From: Nageia nagi
Taxonomy: Eukaryota; Pinophyta
Assembly: GCA_050084985.1 (NCBI GenBank)
Contig: JBITNC010000002.1
Location: 39,494,001-39,558,000 of the forward strand
DNA: 64,000 nt
Reading direction: 5' to 3'
Shown here: positions 33,517-46,798 of the stretch, piece by piece
Numbering within the stretch: position 1 is the stretch's first letter
Layout of the letters: each line of letters begins with the position of its first letter
The notes under the pieces: model-generated
The model's input: the letters and a program-made list of their open reading frames with translations, nothing else
The model's database searches: none
Told to the model about the DNA's origin: nothing
Translations under genes and position numbers: made by a program

Positions 33517-34602
33517 TGAAAATTTTTAATCTCTATTCTGGGATCTACTTTAGTCTCTAGGCTCTCCTCCTTCATTCTGGGCTCTATCTCCATACCTTGG
33601 TGTACATCTTCTTTAGCCTCTATTGACCCATGCTTTGGGACTTATTGATTGGAGTTTTTATCTCCCGAAATCTAGGCATTACGTCAATATCTCTGGGCAC
33701 TATTGTATCTGCAGGTCTTCTGGGTCGTGGGTGCTATTGGCCTCTCATGGTTCGGGCATTGTTGTATCTTTAGATCTTCTAGGTCTCGAATGCTATTGGC
33801 CTCTTATGCTTCGAGCACTACTACTTGCGCTTCTAGGATTTGTTTTTTGGGCATTATTATTACTTCTCAAACTTTGAGATTTAATTGCATCTTCTTTGAG
33901 TGTTAATTTTTTGAGACTTCATTAGTGACTCCAGGCTTTACCAAACCCCATACTCCAGGATATCCTTTCTGGGCTCTATCTCTTCCAAGCAGTAACAAAC
34001 CTCAAGAACTATTTTTTTCCTTTCAAGTTGTAGGTATTGATAACACTACCATTTTTGGTGAGTGACATCACCATTTTAAATTCCAGATCCTGGGACTTAT
34101 TACACTATCACATCCCTCTTGCATCGAAACTCAAATTTACGCTATGAAAATGTTCCTATAAGGGATTTCTACCCCATAATTAAATGCTTAATCATCAACA
34201 CTAGTTTATGAACATCGACATTAACATTTTTGTATAAAAATGGTTGATCTACCTTTTGCAACTATTTAATGTGTTTTAGATGTCGTGCATTTCTACTCTA
34301 CAAAAAGGATGACAGAATGCGTGCATGGAGCCATGTTGCATTTGATTATATTTTGACCAAGTAGCACTATGTAATATTTTATTTTACTATAAGCCTAGAT
34401 AGCCTATTTATAAGCTAAGGATGGAGGAGCAAATTAAAGAGTGTATGTTTTCTTGTTAGCTCAAAGAGAGCATTGTAAAAAATTTACTTCTCTGTAATAC
34501 AAACAATATTTTGGTCTCCTATTTATCTTGCTGTTTATTTTGCCTATGGTTAGCCTCACTATGCTACACACATTATTTATTCTCTTCTTTTCAAAATCTT
34601 TA
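33517..34602 (+). repeat. Copia-2 left LTR
   Basis: Pairs with 38851-39987. Shared landmarks are tgggctctatctccatacc, ttgaacatcgacattaaca-like text, and ggatggaggagcaaatta. It contains an internal 59-bp tandem repeat with units starting at 33695, 33754 and 33813. Open frames within it on either strand are by-products of this repeat. Confidence 0.85.
33695..33815 (+). repeat. 59-bp tandem repeat inside copia-2 LTR
   Basis: Units begin gggcactattgtatct, gggcattgttgtatct and gagcactactactt. Each unit has a 'gctattggcctct(c/t)atg(g/c)ttc' core. The right LTR has related but differently arranged units near 39031-39180. Confidence 0.75.
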
Positions 34603-34604
34603 AT

Positions 34605-34616
34605 TGGTATCAAAGC
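34605..34616 (+). other. Copia-2 primer-binding site
   Basis: TGGTATCAAAGC, two bases after the left LTR, matches the initiator Met tRNA-complementary site of plant copia elements with one change (TGGTATCAGAGC). Confidence 0.85.
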
Positions 34617-34639
34617 GAGGAGATTTATTGGGTTAAATG

Positions 34640-35550
34640 GATTTCAAGCAAGAAAATTCACTGTAGTTGCAGATTCCCATTTTCATTAGAGATCATTATG
34701 AGTACTGGTGCATTTGAATGCGGACATTTCTTATCTCACAAGACCTATGGACATTTGTTTCCTAGGGATTTATCGACTCAGATGAAGTTGTCTTTGCAAC
34801 CATGATTGTAGATGGAAGAAATAAGTGTTGGAGAATCGTAAGAAGGATGCTAAGGCATTATTTTCCGTCCATTTTGGGATAGATATGTCCATCTTCCCCA
34901 AAATTGCAGAGTGTAAGACTTCTAAGGAAGCATGGGAGATCTTAGAGATCACATACAGAGGATTAGCTAAGGTCCATGTGGAAAAGCTCTAGATTTTAAG
35001 GAAGGAGTTTGGAACTCTCCATATGAGAGAGGAAGAAAATATAAGTTTCTTTTTTTCCAAGATCCAAGATCTTGTAAATGCCCTCCATTCACATAATAAA
35101 AAGATGGGAGACACCAAAGTTATTGAAAAGGTGCTTCGAAGCTTGCCCAGAAGGTTTGATCCCATTACCACTGCCATTGAAGAAGCAAAAGACTTGTCCC
35201 AACTCATGCTTGTGGAGTTATAAGGTAGTTTAACTACCTCTAAATATAAAATTAGTGACAAAGTTGAGTCTTTGGACCAAGCTTTCCAAGGATAGTTGAG
35301 AATGAAGGGCCAAGAGCCCTCTTCATCAAATCCTAGTTCTCCTTTATCCTCTCATGGAAGAGGTGGATTACCATGAGAAAGAAGCAATGGTCAAGGTAGA
35401 GGTATAAGAGGTCATGGAAGAGGCCATTCTAGGGGAAGATCACAAAATGACACCACTAGACATTATGACTTCTGTAACAAAGATGATCACATAGAATCAC
35501 ATTGCTAGAAGAAGAATTCCTAGCTCAAAGCTCAGTATGTTGAAGATCAA
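34640..35550 (+). pseudogene. Copia-2 gag (UBN2) with zinc knuckle
   Basis: Near 34670 the reading gives LQIPIF, IRDHYEYW and DLWTFVS, the copia gag start. It continues with KTSKEAWEILEITYRGLAKV near 34920, ILRKEFGTLHMREEENIS (34995) and KVLRSLPRRFDPITTAIEEA near 35130, the UBN2 C-terminal part. A Gly/Arg-rich stretch (35365-35450) precedes a zinc knuckle near 35466 (C-N-K-x(2)-H-I-E-S-H-C), in which the usual Gly before His is Asp. At least six stops or frame changes. Confidence 0.85.
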
Positions 35551-35599
35551 GTTGAAAGTAGCATGTTCCTCACCTATAATAGTTTTCAACCTGAAGAAG

Positions 35600-37010
35600 A
35601 AGATGTATGGTACTTGGATAGTGGTTGCTCTAACTACATGACTAGAAACAAAGCCTTATTTCTTAATTTTGACACCTCTATCACAAGCTAAGTCAGATTT
35701 GGTGACAACAAAAGTGTCGACATCCACGGTAGAGGAACTATTACCTTTTAAGTCTAAAGCTAGTAAGATAGTTTATATGCATAGCACTCTCTTTATTCCT
35801 AGCCTTAAGCATAATTTGTTAAGTATTGGCTAGCTTAGTATAAGGGGTTATATAACCACCTTTAGAAAGAAAGGGTGCACCATAGTAAAAGAGGCTAATA
35901 ACCAACTTATAGTCAACATCTATATGACTGAAAATAGGATGTATATGCTCAAGATGACACCTGTAGCAAGTTGTTTAAAGGCATCCATTGATTTCACGTG
36001 GTTATGGGCATAGAAGATTTGGTTATTTAAATTTTCACTCTTTAAATGGTCTACACAAATTGATGAGAGGCCTTCCTGCCATCTCCCATACACCTAGTGA
36101 GGTTTGTGAAAGTTGTGTTGCAGGTAAGTAACACAAAGTGAAGTTTCCAAAGCACCAATACAAAGCTAAGTACCCTCTTTAGCTGGTGCATGTAGACTTG
36201 TGTGGACCAATGCAGACTCCCAAGTAAGGTGATAAGTCTAGATATATGCTCATTTTTATTGATGACTTCTCTAGGATGAGTTGGCTTTATTTACCATAAA
36301 ACAAGTTAGACTCCTTTGAGAGCTTTTTGAAATTTAAATCTCTTGTTGAAAAATAGTATTGCTATTTTATTAAGAAGTTTAGAATTGATAGAGGAGGAGA
36401 ATTTATTTCAAATGAATTTTAGCAATTCTACCATTAGCATGGTATTGTTAGATAATATATGATTACCTACACTCCACAGTAGAATGGAGTGGCTGAATGA
36501 AAAAACTGGACAGTTGTTGAGATGGCTAGATGCATGATAAAAGAAAAGGGCAATCCCAATAGTTTTTGGGGTGAAGTAGTACATGCTATAGTTTATATTC
36601 TAAATAGGTATCCCACTCAAGTTTTAAAGGACACCACCCCTTATGAAGATTGGTTTAGTGTACAACCAAACATTTCTCATCTTTGGATATTTGGCTCAAC
36701 CTGTTTTAGGAATGTTTCAAAAGAAAATAGGAAGAAGCTTGATGAGAAATCTATCAAATGCATTTTAGTGGGATACTCTGAAGCATCAAAGACATATAGA
36801 TGCTATGATCCACTTAGTGGCAAGATTCACATCAACAGAGATGTGATTTTTGAAGAAGGGGACATAATCAATCAAGAAAATGGTGCTAAAGACACCATTG
36901 CTAAATTCCAACTTGATGAAGATTATGAACCTCCTCACACTCTGCACCTCCTCCTCCTCAACCTTCCTCACCATCTACATCAACCATTAGCTTAGCATAG
37001 TAGGCACATC
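35600..37010 (+). pseudogene. Copia-2 protease and integrase
   Basis: Protease: VWYLDSGCSNYMTRNK near 35609 with an intact DSG. Integrase: the pre-integrase CESCVAGK near 36108; HVDLCGP near 36187 (first Asp); FIDDFSRMSWLYLP near 36253; RIDRGGEFIS near 36377 (second Asp); NGVAE near 36484, followed by a stop where copia-1 has Arg. The best-preserved frame is 36522-36995: MARCMIKEKGNPNSFWGEVV, LVGYSEASKTYRCYDPLSGK, INRDVIFEE. Stops replacing Gln or Trp codons are frequent (e.g. 36479). Confidence 0.88.
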
Positions 37011-37079
37011 CAAACCTAGTCTCCTATTGCTCATACTCCATTAGCCAAAAATAAGTGGACAAGTGATCGCTATCATCCT

Positions 37080-38705
37080 CCATCATTTATGTTGGACAAA
37101 GAGCTCAACAAAAGAATGACCCGATCACAAACAAGAGCTAGAAATCAAGAGGTAAATATCTCTTATGCATTAATGGCTTCATTTGTTGAGCCTTTTCATA
37201 TACTAAATTTGTTGTTAATGAGGATTGGAAGAAATCCATGGAGGATGAGATTGAGCAAATCTAAAAGAATGACACTTGGGAACTTGTACCTTCTCCCAAA
37301 GAGAAAAAGGTAATTAGTGTCAAATGGATTTATAAATTAAAGCATAATCCTAACAAGAGTGCTGCTAAAGCACAAAGGTCATCTAGTTGCTAAAGGACAT
37401 GCTCAGAAGGAAGGGCTAGATTATGATGAGACTTTTGCACATGTGGCCAGGATAGAGATTGTGAGATCTCTACTTGCACTAGCCTCTCATTTTGGATTGA
37501 AAATCTATCAAATGGATGTTAAATCTACCTTCCTAAATGGATATTTGAAGGAGGTTGTTTATGTTAAGCAACTTGAAGGATTTATTATTCCTAATCAAGA
37601 AAAAAAGGTGTATAAACTCATAAAGGCTCTCTATGGCCTTAAATAAGCACCTCGGGCATGGTATGCTCAAATTGATGATTACCTTCAAAAAAATAGTTAT
37701 CAAGAGATCTCAATAGAAGGCACACTATACACAAAATTTGAAGCTAGAACTTCTTTATTTTATGCTTGTATGTTGATGATATCATTTTTACTAGCACCTT
37801 TGATGCTATGATAGATCAATTTAAGAATGCTATGATCATGAATTTGAGATGAGTGATCTTGGAGAGATGAATTATTTTTCTAACCTACAATTCAAGAAAT
37901 CCTCCAATGGAATTTTAATCACTCAATCCAAATATGTGGAAGATCTACTAGCCTACTTCAATATGCAAAGATGCATACCCGTTAATACACTAGTTGTTAT
38001 CAAAGCTAAGCTTTTTAAGGAAGACTCCTCTCCACATGTTGATGCCACTATGTACTATCCTTAATAGGTAACATTATGTATCTCATTACTACCAAAATAG
38101 ACATCATGTTTATTGTTAGCAAAGTAGCTTGATTCATGCACTCACCACATCAAACACATTAGATTGCAGCCAAGCAGGTCCTGTGTTATGTGAGTGGCAC
38201 ATGTCAATATGGGCTATGGTATAAATCCTCAAACTAAGCAATGTTATAGGCCTATACAGATGTTGATTGGGTTGGATGTCTTAATGATTGAAAGAGCACA
38301 TCAGATTACAAATTCTTCTTTGAAGAATCTTTAGTCTCATGGAGCAGCAAGAAGCAACCCACTATTGCATTTTCATTCAGCAGAAGATGAGTAAATTTTA
38401 CCTCTGCCACTTGTGCATAATCCATTTGGCTTGCCCATTTGTTTGAATATTTGGGTATGGATATTGAGCTCCTCATTTTAGTACACTATGAAAATCTCAA
38501 CATGATTTCCATGACCAAGAACCCTGTATTTCACAGTAGTAAAAGGCACATTGATATATGCCATCACTTTATGAGAGATTTGGTTGAAGATGTTTTATCC
38601 AATTTACTGGTTTCAAATTGTATACATATTTACAAAACCATTACCCAAGGATCATTTCTTCTAAATTTAGATCCAACTTGGAGTCCAAACCTTAGACATT
38701 AGGGG
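37080..38705 (+). pseudogene. Copia-2 reverse transcriptase and RNase H
   Basis: Reverse transcriptase: SVKWIYKLKHNPNKS near 37318, HLVAKGHAQKEGLDYDETFA near 37380, motif A QMDVKSTFLNG near 37510, KALYGLK then stop and PRAWYAQ near 37625. YVDD is intact at 37770-37781 but in another frame; then MSDLGEMNYF near 37849. RNase H: a broken ADVDWVGC-like text near 38258, a TSATCA segment near 38401, MTKNPVFHSSKRHIDICHHF near 38510. Copia order is clear; the frame is broken at least eight times. Confidence 0.88.
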
Positions 38706-38850
38706 GTGAACATTGGCAAATCTTGACAAGCTAGGATATTGATTAGACTCTATATATATTGCATGTCTTTAACTTTGTTTTTCTTTGTATTTATTTTTTT
38801 TGGCAAAAGATAAAGTGTTCTCATTTTTTCATGGAGATTAAAGAGGTTAT

Positions 38851-39987
38851 TGAAAATTTTTAATCTCCATTCTAGGACTACTTTAGTCTTTGGGCTCTCT
38901 TCCTCCATTTGGGCTCTATCTCCATACCCTAGAGTACATCTTCTTCGACCTCTATTGAACCCCATGCTTTGGGACTTATTGACTAGAGTTTTTATCTCTT
39001 GAAATTCAAGCACTACCTCAATATCTTTGAACATTATTATATATGTATGTCTTCTGATTCCTAAGCATTATTAGCCTCTTGTGCTTTGGGCACTACCTCA
39101 ATATCTTCGAGCATCATTGTATCTACATATCTTTCGGTCTTGAGCACTATTAGCCTCTCACGCTTCAGGCACTACTACTTGCACTTTTAGGATTTTTTTT
39201 TCGAGCATTGTTATTACTTCTTGAATTTGGGATTTAACTACATCTTCTTTGGGTGTTAATTCTTTAGGAATTCTTTGGTGACTCTGAGCTTTACCAAACC
39301 CCATGCTTTGGGACATCCTTTTCAGGGCTCTATCTCTTCTAGGTAGTAACAAACCTCAAGAACTATTTTTTACCTTTCAAGTTGCAATTATTGATAACAT
39401 TCATCATTTTTGGTGAGTGACATCACCATTTTAGAGCTCAAATCTTGGGATTTATTACTCTATCACATCCCTCTTACATTCAAACCCAGATTTACATTGC
39501 AAAAATGTTCATATAAGGGATTTCTACCTTGAAATTAAATGCTCAACCATCAACACTAGTTTTTGAACATTAGCATTAACATTTTTGTACAAAAATGGTT
39601 GATCTACCTTTTGCAACCATTTAATGTGTTTTAGATGTCATCATACAAGGGTATGGGCTTCCTTTACTCTCTGTAGAAAGGATGATAGAATGCATGCATG
39701 GAGCCATGCTATATTTAATTATATTTTGGCCAAGTAGCATGTATGTAATATTTTATTTTAGTATAAGTCTAGATATCCTATCTGTAAGCTAAGGATGGAG
39801 GAGCAAATTAAAGATCTGTGTATGTTTTCCTTGTTAGCTCTAAGAGAGCATTGTAAAAATTTTACTTCTTTTGCAATACAAAAATATTTTGGTCTCTTAT
39901 TTATCTCATTGTTTATTCTACCTATGGTTATCCTCATTGTGCTTTGGCTATACACATTATTTGTTCTCTTCTTTTCAAAAATTTTCA
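38851..39987 (+). repeat. Copia-2 right LTR
   Basis: Pairs with the left LTR. The start is uncertain: a G-run followed by TGAACATTGG at 38701-38715 also looks like a polypurine tract plus LTR start, but that 145-bp stretch has no match before the left LTR. The TG at 38851 gives the better target-repeat match. Confidence 0.75.
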
Positions 39988-42900
39988 TATTCTAGTATAA
40001 TTAAGTAGAATACATTATGAACAAAATCATATATTATTTGTATCTTGGGATTTAGAGAGATTGATATTTGATAAAATCAAAATGTTGTATTTTCAATATT
40101 ATTGGATAAAGTAAGTTATTAATAGTTTTTATAGAATTGGGTAGGAGTTTAGAATATTGTATGATGGAATTTGAAGATAGAATTACACTAAAATTTTATG
40201 TGATCTAGATGCAAGAGAATAAATAGATTATGATTTGGATTTGATTTGAGGCCTCTTAGGTTTAGAATCGAATATGAGGTGATGATATTCAAAAGATCTA
40301 GATATGGGGAATTGGGATTTGTCTATTTTATTTTAAATAAAATAATATGATACTAAGTGATGGTTTCAAGAGATCTAGTTCTTAGGAGGAAATTAAATTA
40401 ATTAATATTAATGCATTTGATATGAATAAATGATGTTATCTTGAAATGAAGATAATATCTTAATTAAGATAAGAATATCTAGGTATAAGATATTCTTAAG
40501 ACTTGGCAAAAAAGTTTTGTAAGGTTACTCCAAATGGAATATTATTATTGATATTCTTTTTAAGAATGACATAAACCCTTAGGTCAATGGAGGGATATCT
40601 TAGTGAATAATATTCAAGTGAACTTTATAGAAAATGTTTATGTGTAATGAAATGGAACTTATAGTGGTATTTTGGATAGAAGTTTCCTCATCTATCATCC
40701 TTCAAAGTTCTACAAGTCGATGAACCTTGTGATTCGTGTAAAGATAAAAGATATTTTGTGCATAAAGAGAAAAAAGGAATATTTTTAAAAGAATATGAAT
40801 GATCCAAAGATCATATAATATTTATGGCTTCTTGAATTCTAATAAACTAAAAAAATAGGAATGTACTATTATGTAAATTGATGCATTGTAAATAATAAAA
40901 TGATCATTTGCACGATGTTGGTTGTGAATTTTCCTTCTTGATGTAACATCAAAAGATTCTTACCTTATTTAAATTATAGTATTATTGATGAATTTATTTA
41001 TCAATGGACTCCATTGTGAATGATTAAACATGGATTAAACTAGTTATTAATTATTATAAATGGTGATTATTTCTTATGATGTTAAAAGTAATTAAATATG
41101 TAATGTTCTTTTAGCAATATAGTATATTTTTAGTTCAATAAACAAATGAAGTTTTTATATACTTTAATGAGAATAAAATATTATTTTTAGGTAAAATAAC
41201 TTAATGGATATGAAATAATAATACTTGAATAAGTATGAATATTACTAGTTTGGTCTATTGATTAGTATATAAAATAATACCTTCATTAAACTTAGAAAAT
41301 AAATAAGTAATAAATGAACTATTGTGTTCAATTATTATTATTAACTTGAAAATAACCTTGAATTATATACCTAAAGGAAAAGAAAAAAAAATTCATATGA
41401 TTCCAAAAGGGGACTCGAGCGGTTGTTTTCAACAATCACCCTATGCCCTTCCTTAATAGAAACGCAAGTGGGTTGTGTTAGAAAGCATGCTCAGGAATTT
41501 CTTAAACTAGTAAAGCATGTTAAAAAGATTTGGTTTTTGAACCACATGATGAATGTGGGACAAAAATATGATTTTAATAAATAAGCATTAATATGAAATA
41601 CCTTATCAAACTAGCTTTCCATATCTAAAGTTCTAAACCACTATGATTTGTTAACTATATTGGATTATTCTTAAGTATATACAAAGAAGTAATGTTATTT
41701 GATGATGTATATTTTATTTGTAAGTTATGAATAAAGTTGATTGAATTCAATAGATATTTACATGAGAAATATTGGTATTAATATGAAATATTTTTCTAAC
41801 TTATGAAGTATATTAGAATATTATAAAATACTTTCAGTGGCATTGATAAATATTGTATTTAAGCCTTGAAACCTAATTGTATGTATTCTTAGTTCCTTAT
41901 ACAATTTGGTTGTCTACTTAAAGATAACTTCAAATTTTAATGATTTATGGTCAACTTGGTGATGACCATTAAAATCTAGCTTGGAATGTTAGGTGAACTA
42001 GGACTAGATTTTACCTTGAGTTAATGAATTAACTTAGATTAAGCCAAAACACCTAGGATGTGGTTAGCAAGTGATGCTAACATATCAATCTTTATACTCT
42101 TAAGAGATATGGGTAAGAGTGTATCAAGGGATAAATAGTGGGATTAGTCAATAGATTTGGATAGACTAGCAACACATATCCTTTGCTAAGGGATATAAAG
42201 GGATAACAGTAAAAAAATATACACCCATGTTTGGTGGTGACATAGGGTAGTAGTCATTTCAATTCATAGTGAAAAGTAAAAGGATACATGATTATTCTAT
42301 CAATGATGTGTTATGTTAATATTTTTGTTATGGATGGATTATTCATTGGATGATGATGAATAATTTATGGAAGTACATTATCTTGGATGATATAATGAGA
42401 TGAAATTTGTAATAGAGGGACATGATTAGTTGTCTCTTTTAATAGTGGGGTGTTTTTAGATAGTGAACTCCATAAATGTTAAGTCAGGCTTACAGCCAAT
42501 TTGGTCACTTAAGTTTCATCTAGCTAATGATATAAAGGATCAATATGGATTACTCTTATCTACTTAAAAACTTGATATAGGTGTATCATTTTTTAAAAAA
42601 AATAGGTTCTAATTTTGGTTAAGTGTGTGTTAGTTTATCAGTGTGTTATAACAAGGAGCATTCATGCTACTAGGGCATAGATGTTGCTTTGTTACAAAAT
42701 GTAATGAAAATGAAACCTTGTACAACATAGATAATTCATCAAGTGTAGATGAGATATCTAAGGGAATCTAATGATTAAGAATCACAATAGGAAGTATATG
42801 ATAAGGTAAACAAGAAACTAAAATACATTCACATTAATAGTGCTTGTATTTAGGGTACATTATTAAATATTGCAAGTACAAAGGAAAATGATTAGGTAAG

Positions 42901-43574
42901 AATAAGAAACATATGGTTAAACTTCCTTTAGACTTGAGAATAACTTCTAAGATGAATAAGAAGAAATCAAGAATGAATAGCTCCTCCATATCAAAATCTA
43001 AATTAAAATATAATCAAAAATATATTTGAAATCAGGATTAGAAGATAGTGATTTAAACTCAAGTGAGGCATCAATAAACATGGTGGAAATTATGCAATTA
43101 TCAAAATATCTTAGAAGAAACTCCATGCAAGGAATAAGAGCATTCATGTTGAGGGTAGTGCTAGCACTAGTGGTAGCAATTGTGCTCATATAATAGATCA
43201 AACATCTCCATTTTTTATTCTTTCCTCATTAGATCTTGTCCATGTAGATGTGTTTTAGATAAAAGTTATAATTTTGGATACAGTAGGGTAAGGACTAAGT
43301 TTTCAAAAAGATATCCCAAGAGAAGGACTACCAAATACTTTCAACCTCATGCATACTTTGGATCAAAGGTATAAGATATAGTAGGTTCTCCCCTCCTATA
43401 TTAGTTTACCTTATCATTTTTGCACTAGAAGTAGGAGGAGTAGGCATATGTAGTTATAGAGGGGAGGGTGTTCAAAGAAGAATGACATGGTTGATCTAAT
43501 TTTATGATAGGTTTGGGGGTATTATCAATTCCTCCTCAATTAAGCAATGAAGTAAACTTAGTTGAATGAAGATA
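39988..43574. other. AT-rich DNA, no gene seen
   Basis: About 3.6 kb with only short frames. It may be untranslated or decayed gag/protease sequence of the gypsy element that follows, but nothing can be read as such. Confidence 0.5.
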
Positions 43575-44845
43575 TAATAGACATTAACTTGGGGACCAAA
43601 AAGATACCAAGGTTATCAAGATTGGGCATGGTTCAATGACCCAAAATAAAATACTATAATAAGTTTATGCTTATATTTGGGGAATGTTTTACATGGATTT
43701 ATGATGATATGTTTGAGCTTGACCTTGAGTTTGTAATGCATATTATGATAGTTTGTGAAGATGCAAAATTGATTCAAAAGAAAACAAGGCCTACGTATCC
43801 TAATATGGCTATTTTGGTTGAGAAGAAGATAGATAAATATATCAAATTTGGATTCACTGAGCTCATTGATTATTCACTTTGGCTATCCAATATAGTCTCA
43901 ATCATGAATCCAAGTGGAGAGGTAAGATGTTGCACAAATTTTAGAGACATCAACAAAGTATGCCCCAAGGATAATTTCCATCTTTCTCACATTGACATGA
44001 TTATAGATTCAATAGTAGGTATGAATGTATCTTGTTTATTTATGGCTTTTCAAGATACACTCAGATAAGAATTAATCTAGATGACATGTGTAAGATAACA
44101 TTTTACACTTATAGGGTAAAATTTATTATAAATTCATACCCTTTGGTATCAAAAATGTAAGAGTAATATATCAAAGATGCATGATACCCATGCTTCATAA
44201 TTTGATCCATAAAATAGTTGAAGTGTATGTGTATGACATATTAGTTAAATATAACATAAAGGAAGATCATATCAAAAGATTTAGAAGAAGTTTTTGAAGA
44301 GATTAGTAAAGTATAAGCATGATTTAAATCTCATAAATATGTTTCTAGAGTTTCAAGTGGAAATTCATTGGGCTCCATTATCTCCAAAAGTGAGATAGAA
44401 GTAGACCCTAAGGAGGTAAAATCCATAAATGAAATACCTTATCTAAATACTCTCAAGATACTAAGAAGTTTCAAAGTAAATATGACTTATATAAGAATAT
44501 TCATATCTCAGTTGGCAAATAAGATTGCTCCATATAGCCACTTGCTTAAGAAGAATGTCAATATTGTTTGGGACAAGAAATACCAAGAAGCCTTTGATGT
44601 TATAAAAAGACATTTACTTAATCCTCTAAGTTTAGCTCCTATTGATCATTCCAAAACTTTGTTATTATATATCTTAGGTATAGATCAAGCCTTGGGGCTA
44701 ATGTTAGCTCAAAAAGGAGATGATTATAAACAAAGGGTAGTTTACTATGTTTCTAAAATATTTCTTGAGCATGAGAAGAGATATACTTAAATTGGGGGAA
44801 ACTTTGTTATGCTATTGTATATGCTAGTGAAAAATTAATGCATTG
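43575..44845 (+). pseudogene. Gypsy reverse transcriptase and first RNase H
   Basis: Reading starts INLGTKKIPRLSRLG (43582), then FGECFTWIYDDMFELDLEFV (43676), KLIQKKTRPTYPNMAI (43770), CCTNFRDINKVCPKDNFHLS (43930) and FMAFQDTLR (44040), the place of motif A. After frame breaks, EVYVYDILVK lies at 44220-44250: the catalytic box reads YVYD instead of YVDD, so a metal-binding Asp is lost. The next frame, 44368-44790, reads SEIEVDPKEVKSINEIPYLN, FISQLANKIAPYSHLLKKNV, and RNase H-type LLLYILGIDQALGLMLAQ, VVYYVSKIFLEHEKRY. It is a dead enzyme. Confidence 0.85.
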
Positions 44846-45079
44846 AATGATAGCACAATATTTGTGGTAGCTCAAATTGATCACCTAAAATTTATATTAT
44901 CACATATTCAAGGAAATCCAATAAAATGAGTGATATTATTGCAAGAGTTTGATCTCTTTTATGTGCATCAAAAATCCATAAAAGGACATGTCATAGTTGA
45001 TTTATTAGCCAATTCTCTATGTAAAGACTTCATTCCTTGACAAGAACAATTCAAAGATGAATTTGTAGCCTTTGCAAAA

Positions 45080-45421
45080 GAATATGAGGAGGTATAGACT
45101 TTTCCTTTGATGGTACAAAGTACCTTAAAGGGGTTATTGCAAGAATAGTGTTTAATTAATCCTCAACAAGGGATTATTCCCATGGCATATCAACTCAATT
45201 TTGAATGTAAGAATAATGTGGCTGAGTATGAGAATTTGATCTTAGATATGAAGGTAATAGTCATACTGAATACTCAAAACTTGATCATATACAAAAATTG
45301 TCAATTAGTAATCAATCAAATCAATAGATTTCACAACACCAAATATGAGAAGTTAATCTCATACAAAGAGTTCGTTGAGGAGTTGACACAAGTATTTTTA
45401 GCCATAAATTTTCACTTATAA
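45080..45421 (+). pseudogene. Gypsy second (Tat-type) RNase H
   Basis: A FSFDGTKYLKGV-like start near 45102 (the 'FDGS..G.GaGiv' motif), a frame change, then 45182-45421 MAYQLNFECKNNVAEYENLI, KNCQLVINQINRFHNT, KLISYKEFVEEL. 'CKNNVAEYE' corresponds to 'CTNN.AEYEAL', with the catalytic Glu present. 'KNCQLV' replaces the usual 'gDSqLV', so the Asp is lost. The coding sequence stops where the non-coding insertion begins. Confidence 0.8.
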
Positions 45422-46074
45422 CCAAATATTAGAATTTATAACTTTAAATTTGGCTAATTTTGACTATCAAAATTAGTTCCAAATCACCAAAATTTGGTTA
45501 AAAAAAATCATTTTTAAAGCTCAATTCATCAAAAGTTTAATATTATTTAAAATTTTAAAATTTAATTCACCTTTTATTAAACAAAAAATGATCATATTCA
45601 CTATAATTTTATAATTAAATTTTTGAAATTGAAAAAAATGCCAAAATATTATAAAACTTAAAAGCTAAAAGAAAGATATGAAAATTCAAATCCCTTGATT
45701 AACTGTGGAAACCTTAAATCTTAAAAGAATCTCTAAAAATCTGAATCCCTAAACTAAATATAGAAATCCTAAAAGATAAAATGAATCCATAAAATCATAA
45801 ACCATATCTATATGAATAACCCTAAAAACCCTAAATGGTATAGCATTCCCATATGAAAATTCCCTTAAAGCTTGTTGTAATACTAATGGACACTAAATCC
45901 TAATCCAAACCTAGCCTTTCTACAATCACTGCGACCATTTACAAAGAATATATAGAAAAAATATGAGAATTTAACTTAATTTTAGATGCTTTGTTTTATT
46001 TTATTTTTTTATAATAGATTATATCTACAACCATCTAGGTGCACCTTCAACCAATTTTTCAAGCTTCGAAGAAT

Positions 46075-46157
46075 GGTTGTAGATGTAACTTATTAGCCTT
46101 GGTTGCATATGCAATTGATGGGTTACATATGTAAGTTGATAACTTACATCTACAACC
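46075..46157 (+). repeat. Inverted repeat with two internal 12-bp palindromes
   Basis: Arms GGTTGTAGATGTAACTTATTA (46075-46095) and its reverse complement (46137-46157) match at 19 of 21 positions. The 41-base loop contains the perfect palindromes TTGCATATGCAA (46103-46114) and TTACATATGTAA (46123-46134). Confidence 0.9.
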
Positions 46158-46798
46158 TACAAATTGATATAATAGGGTACCATAGTATGGTGGAACCATG
46201 TTGCCAAACCAAATGGAAGCACCACATTGTCATCCAGTAGCAAGGTGCCATTGAAAGGTAGCATCATGTTGTCATTCGATAATAAGGTACCACCAGATGA
46301 TAGCACCATGCTTTTCACTACTACATTTTGGCCATTTTTTCAATCTTGCATCATAAAAAAAAAACATTTTTGATATCATGAAGCAACATATGTCACTATA
46401 TAGAATGCCTACATCAAAGGATATCAAACAAATATGTTGATGCTTATTTTGACATTTCAGATGATGCTATGAGTGATGCTTTCTTTTTAGAAAAATGATG
46501 TTAAATTTTGTGTGTCTTTTAACATAGATTTTTTACATTTTTATGATGATTTATTCGATGCTAATGTTGATGTATTTTCCACAAAAATGATACTTTATTT
46601 GATGTTTTAATTGATGCTTTATTACTCTAAATTTTAATGTTTTATTTGATGTTTAAGTTGATGATCCATGTGAATTTTATTTTGATGTTATGTTCATGAT
46701 TCGTAATATAGATTGATGAATATTTATTGTAATATATAGTTTATGTCTTGATATGATGTTGGATTCTCTAGGAATGGATGTCATTGTCCAACAACACT

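Larger units (their letters stand above)
33517..39987 (+). mobile_element. Second Ty1-copia LTR retrotransposon, old
   Basis: Similar sequences of ~1.1 kb flank gag-pol: 33517-34602 and 38851-39987. Both start TGAAAATTTTTAATCTC and end near TTTTA/TTTTCA. The five bases outside are TATTA (33512-33516) and TATTC (39988-39992), a possible target repeat. The primer-binding site is at 34605. Gag, protease, integrase, reverse transcriptase and RNase H follow in copia order, with far more stops than copia-1. The LTRs differ by many substitutions and indels, so this insertion is older than copia-1. Confidence 0.9.

Noticed and set aside
33623-33906. Two overlapping plus-strand frames (84 and 67 codons)
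   Set aside because: They lie wholly inside the copia-2 left LTR and arise from its 59-bp internal tandem repeat.
38750-39352. Minus-strand frames of 94 and 64 codons
   Set aside because: Antisense to the copia-2 right LTR, with no independent protein features.
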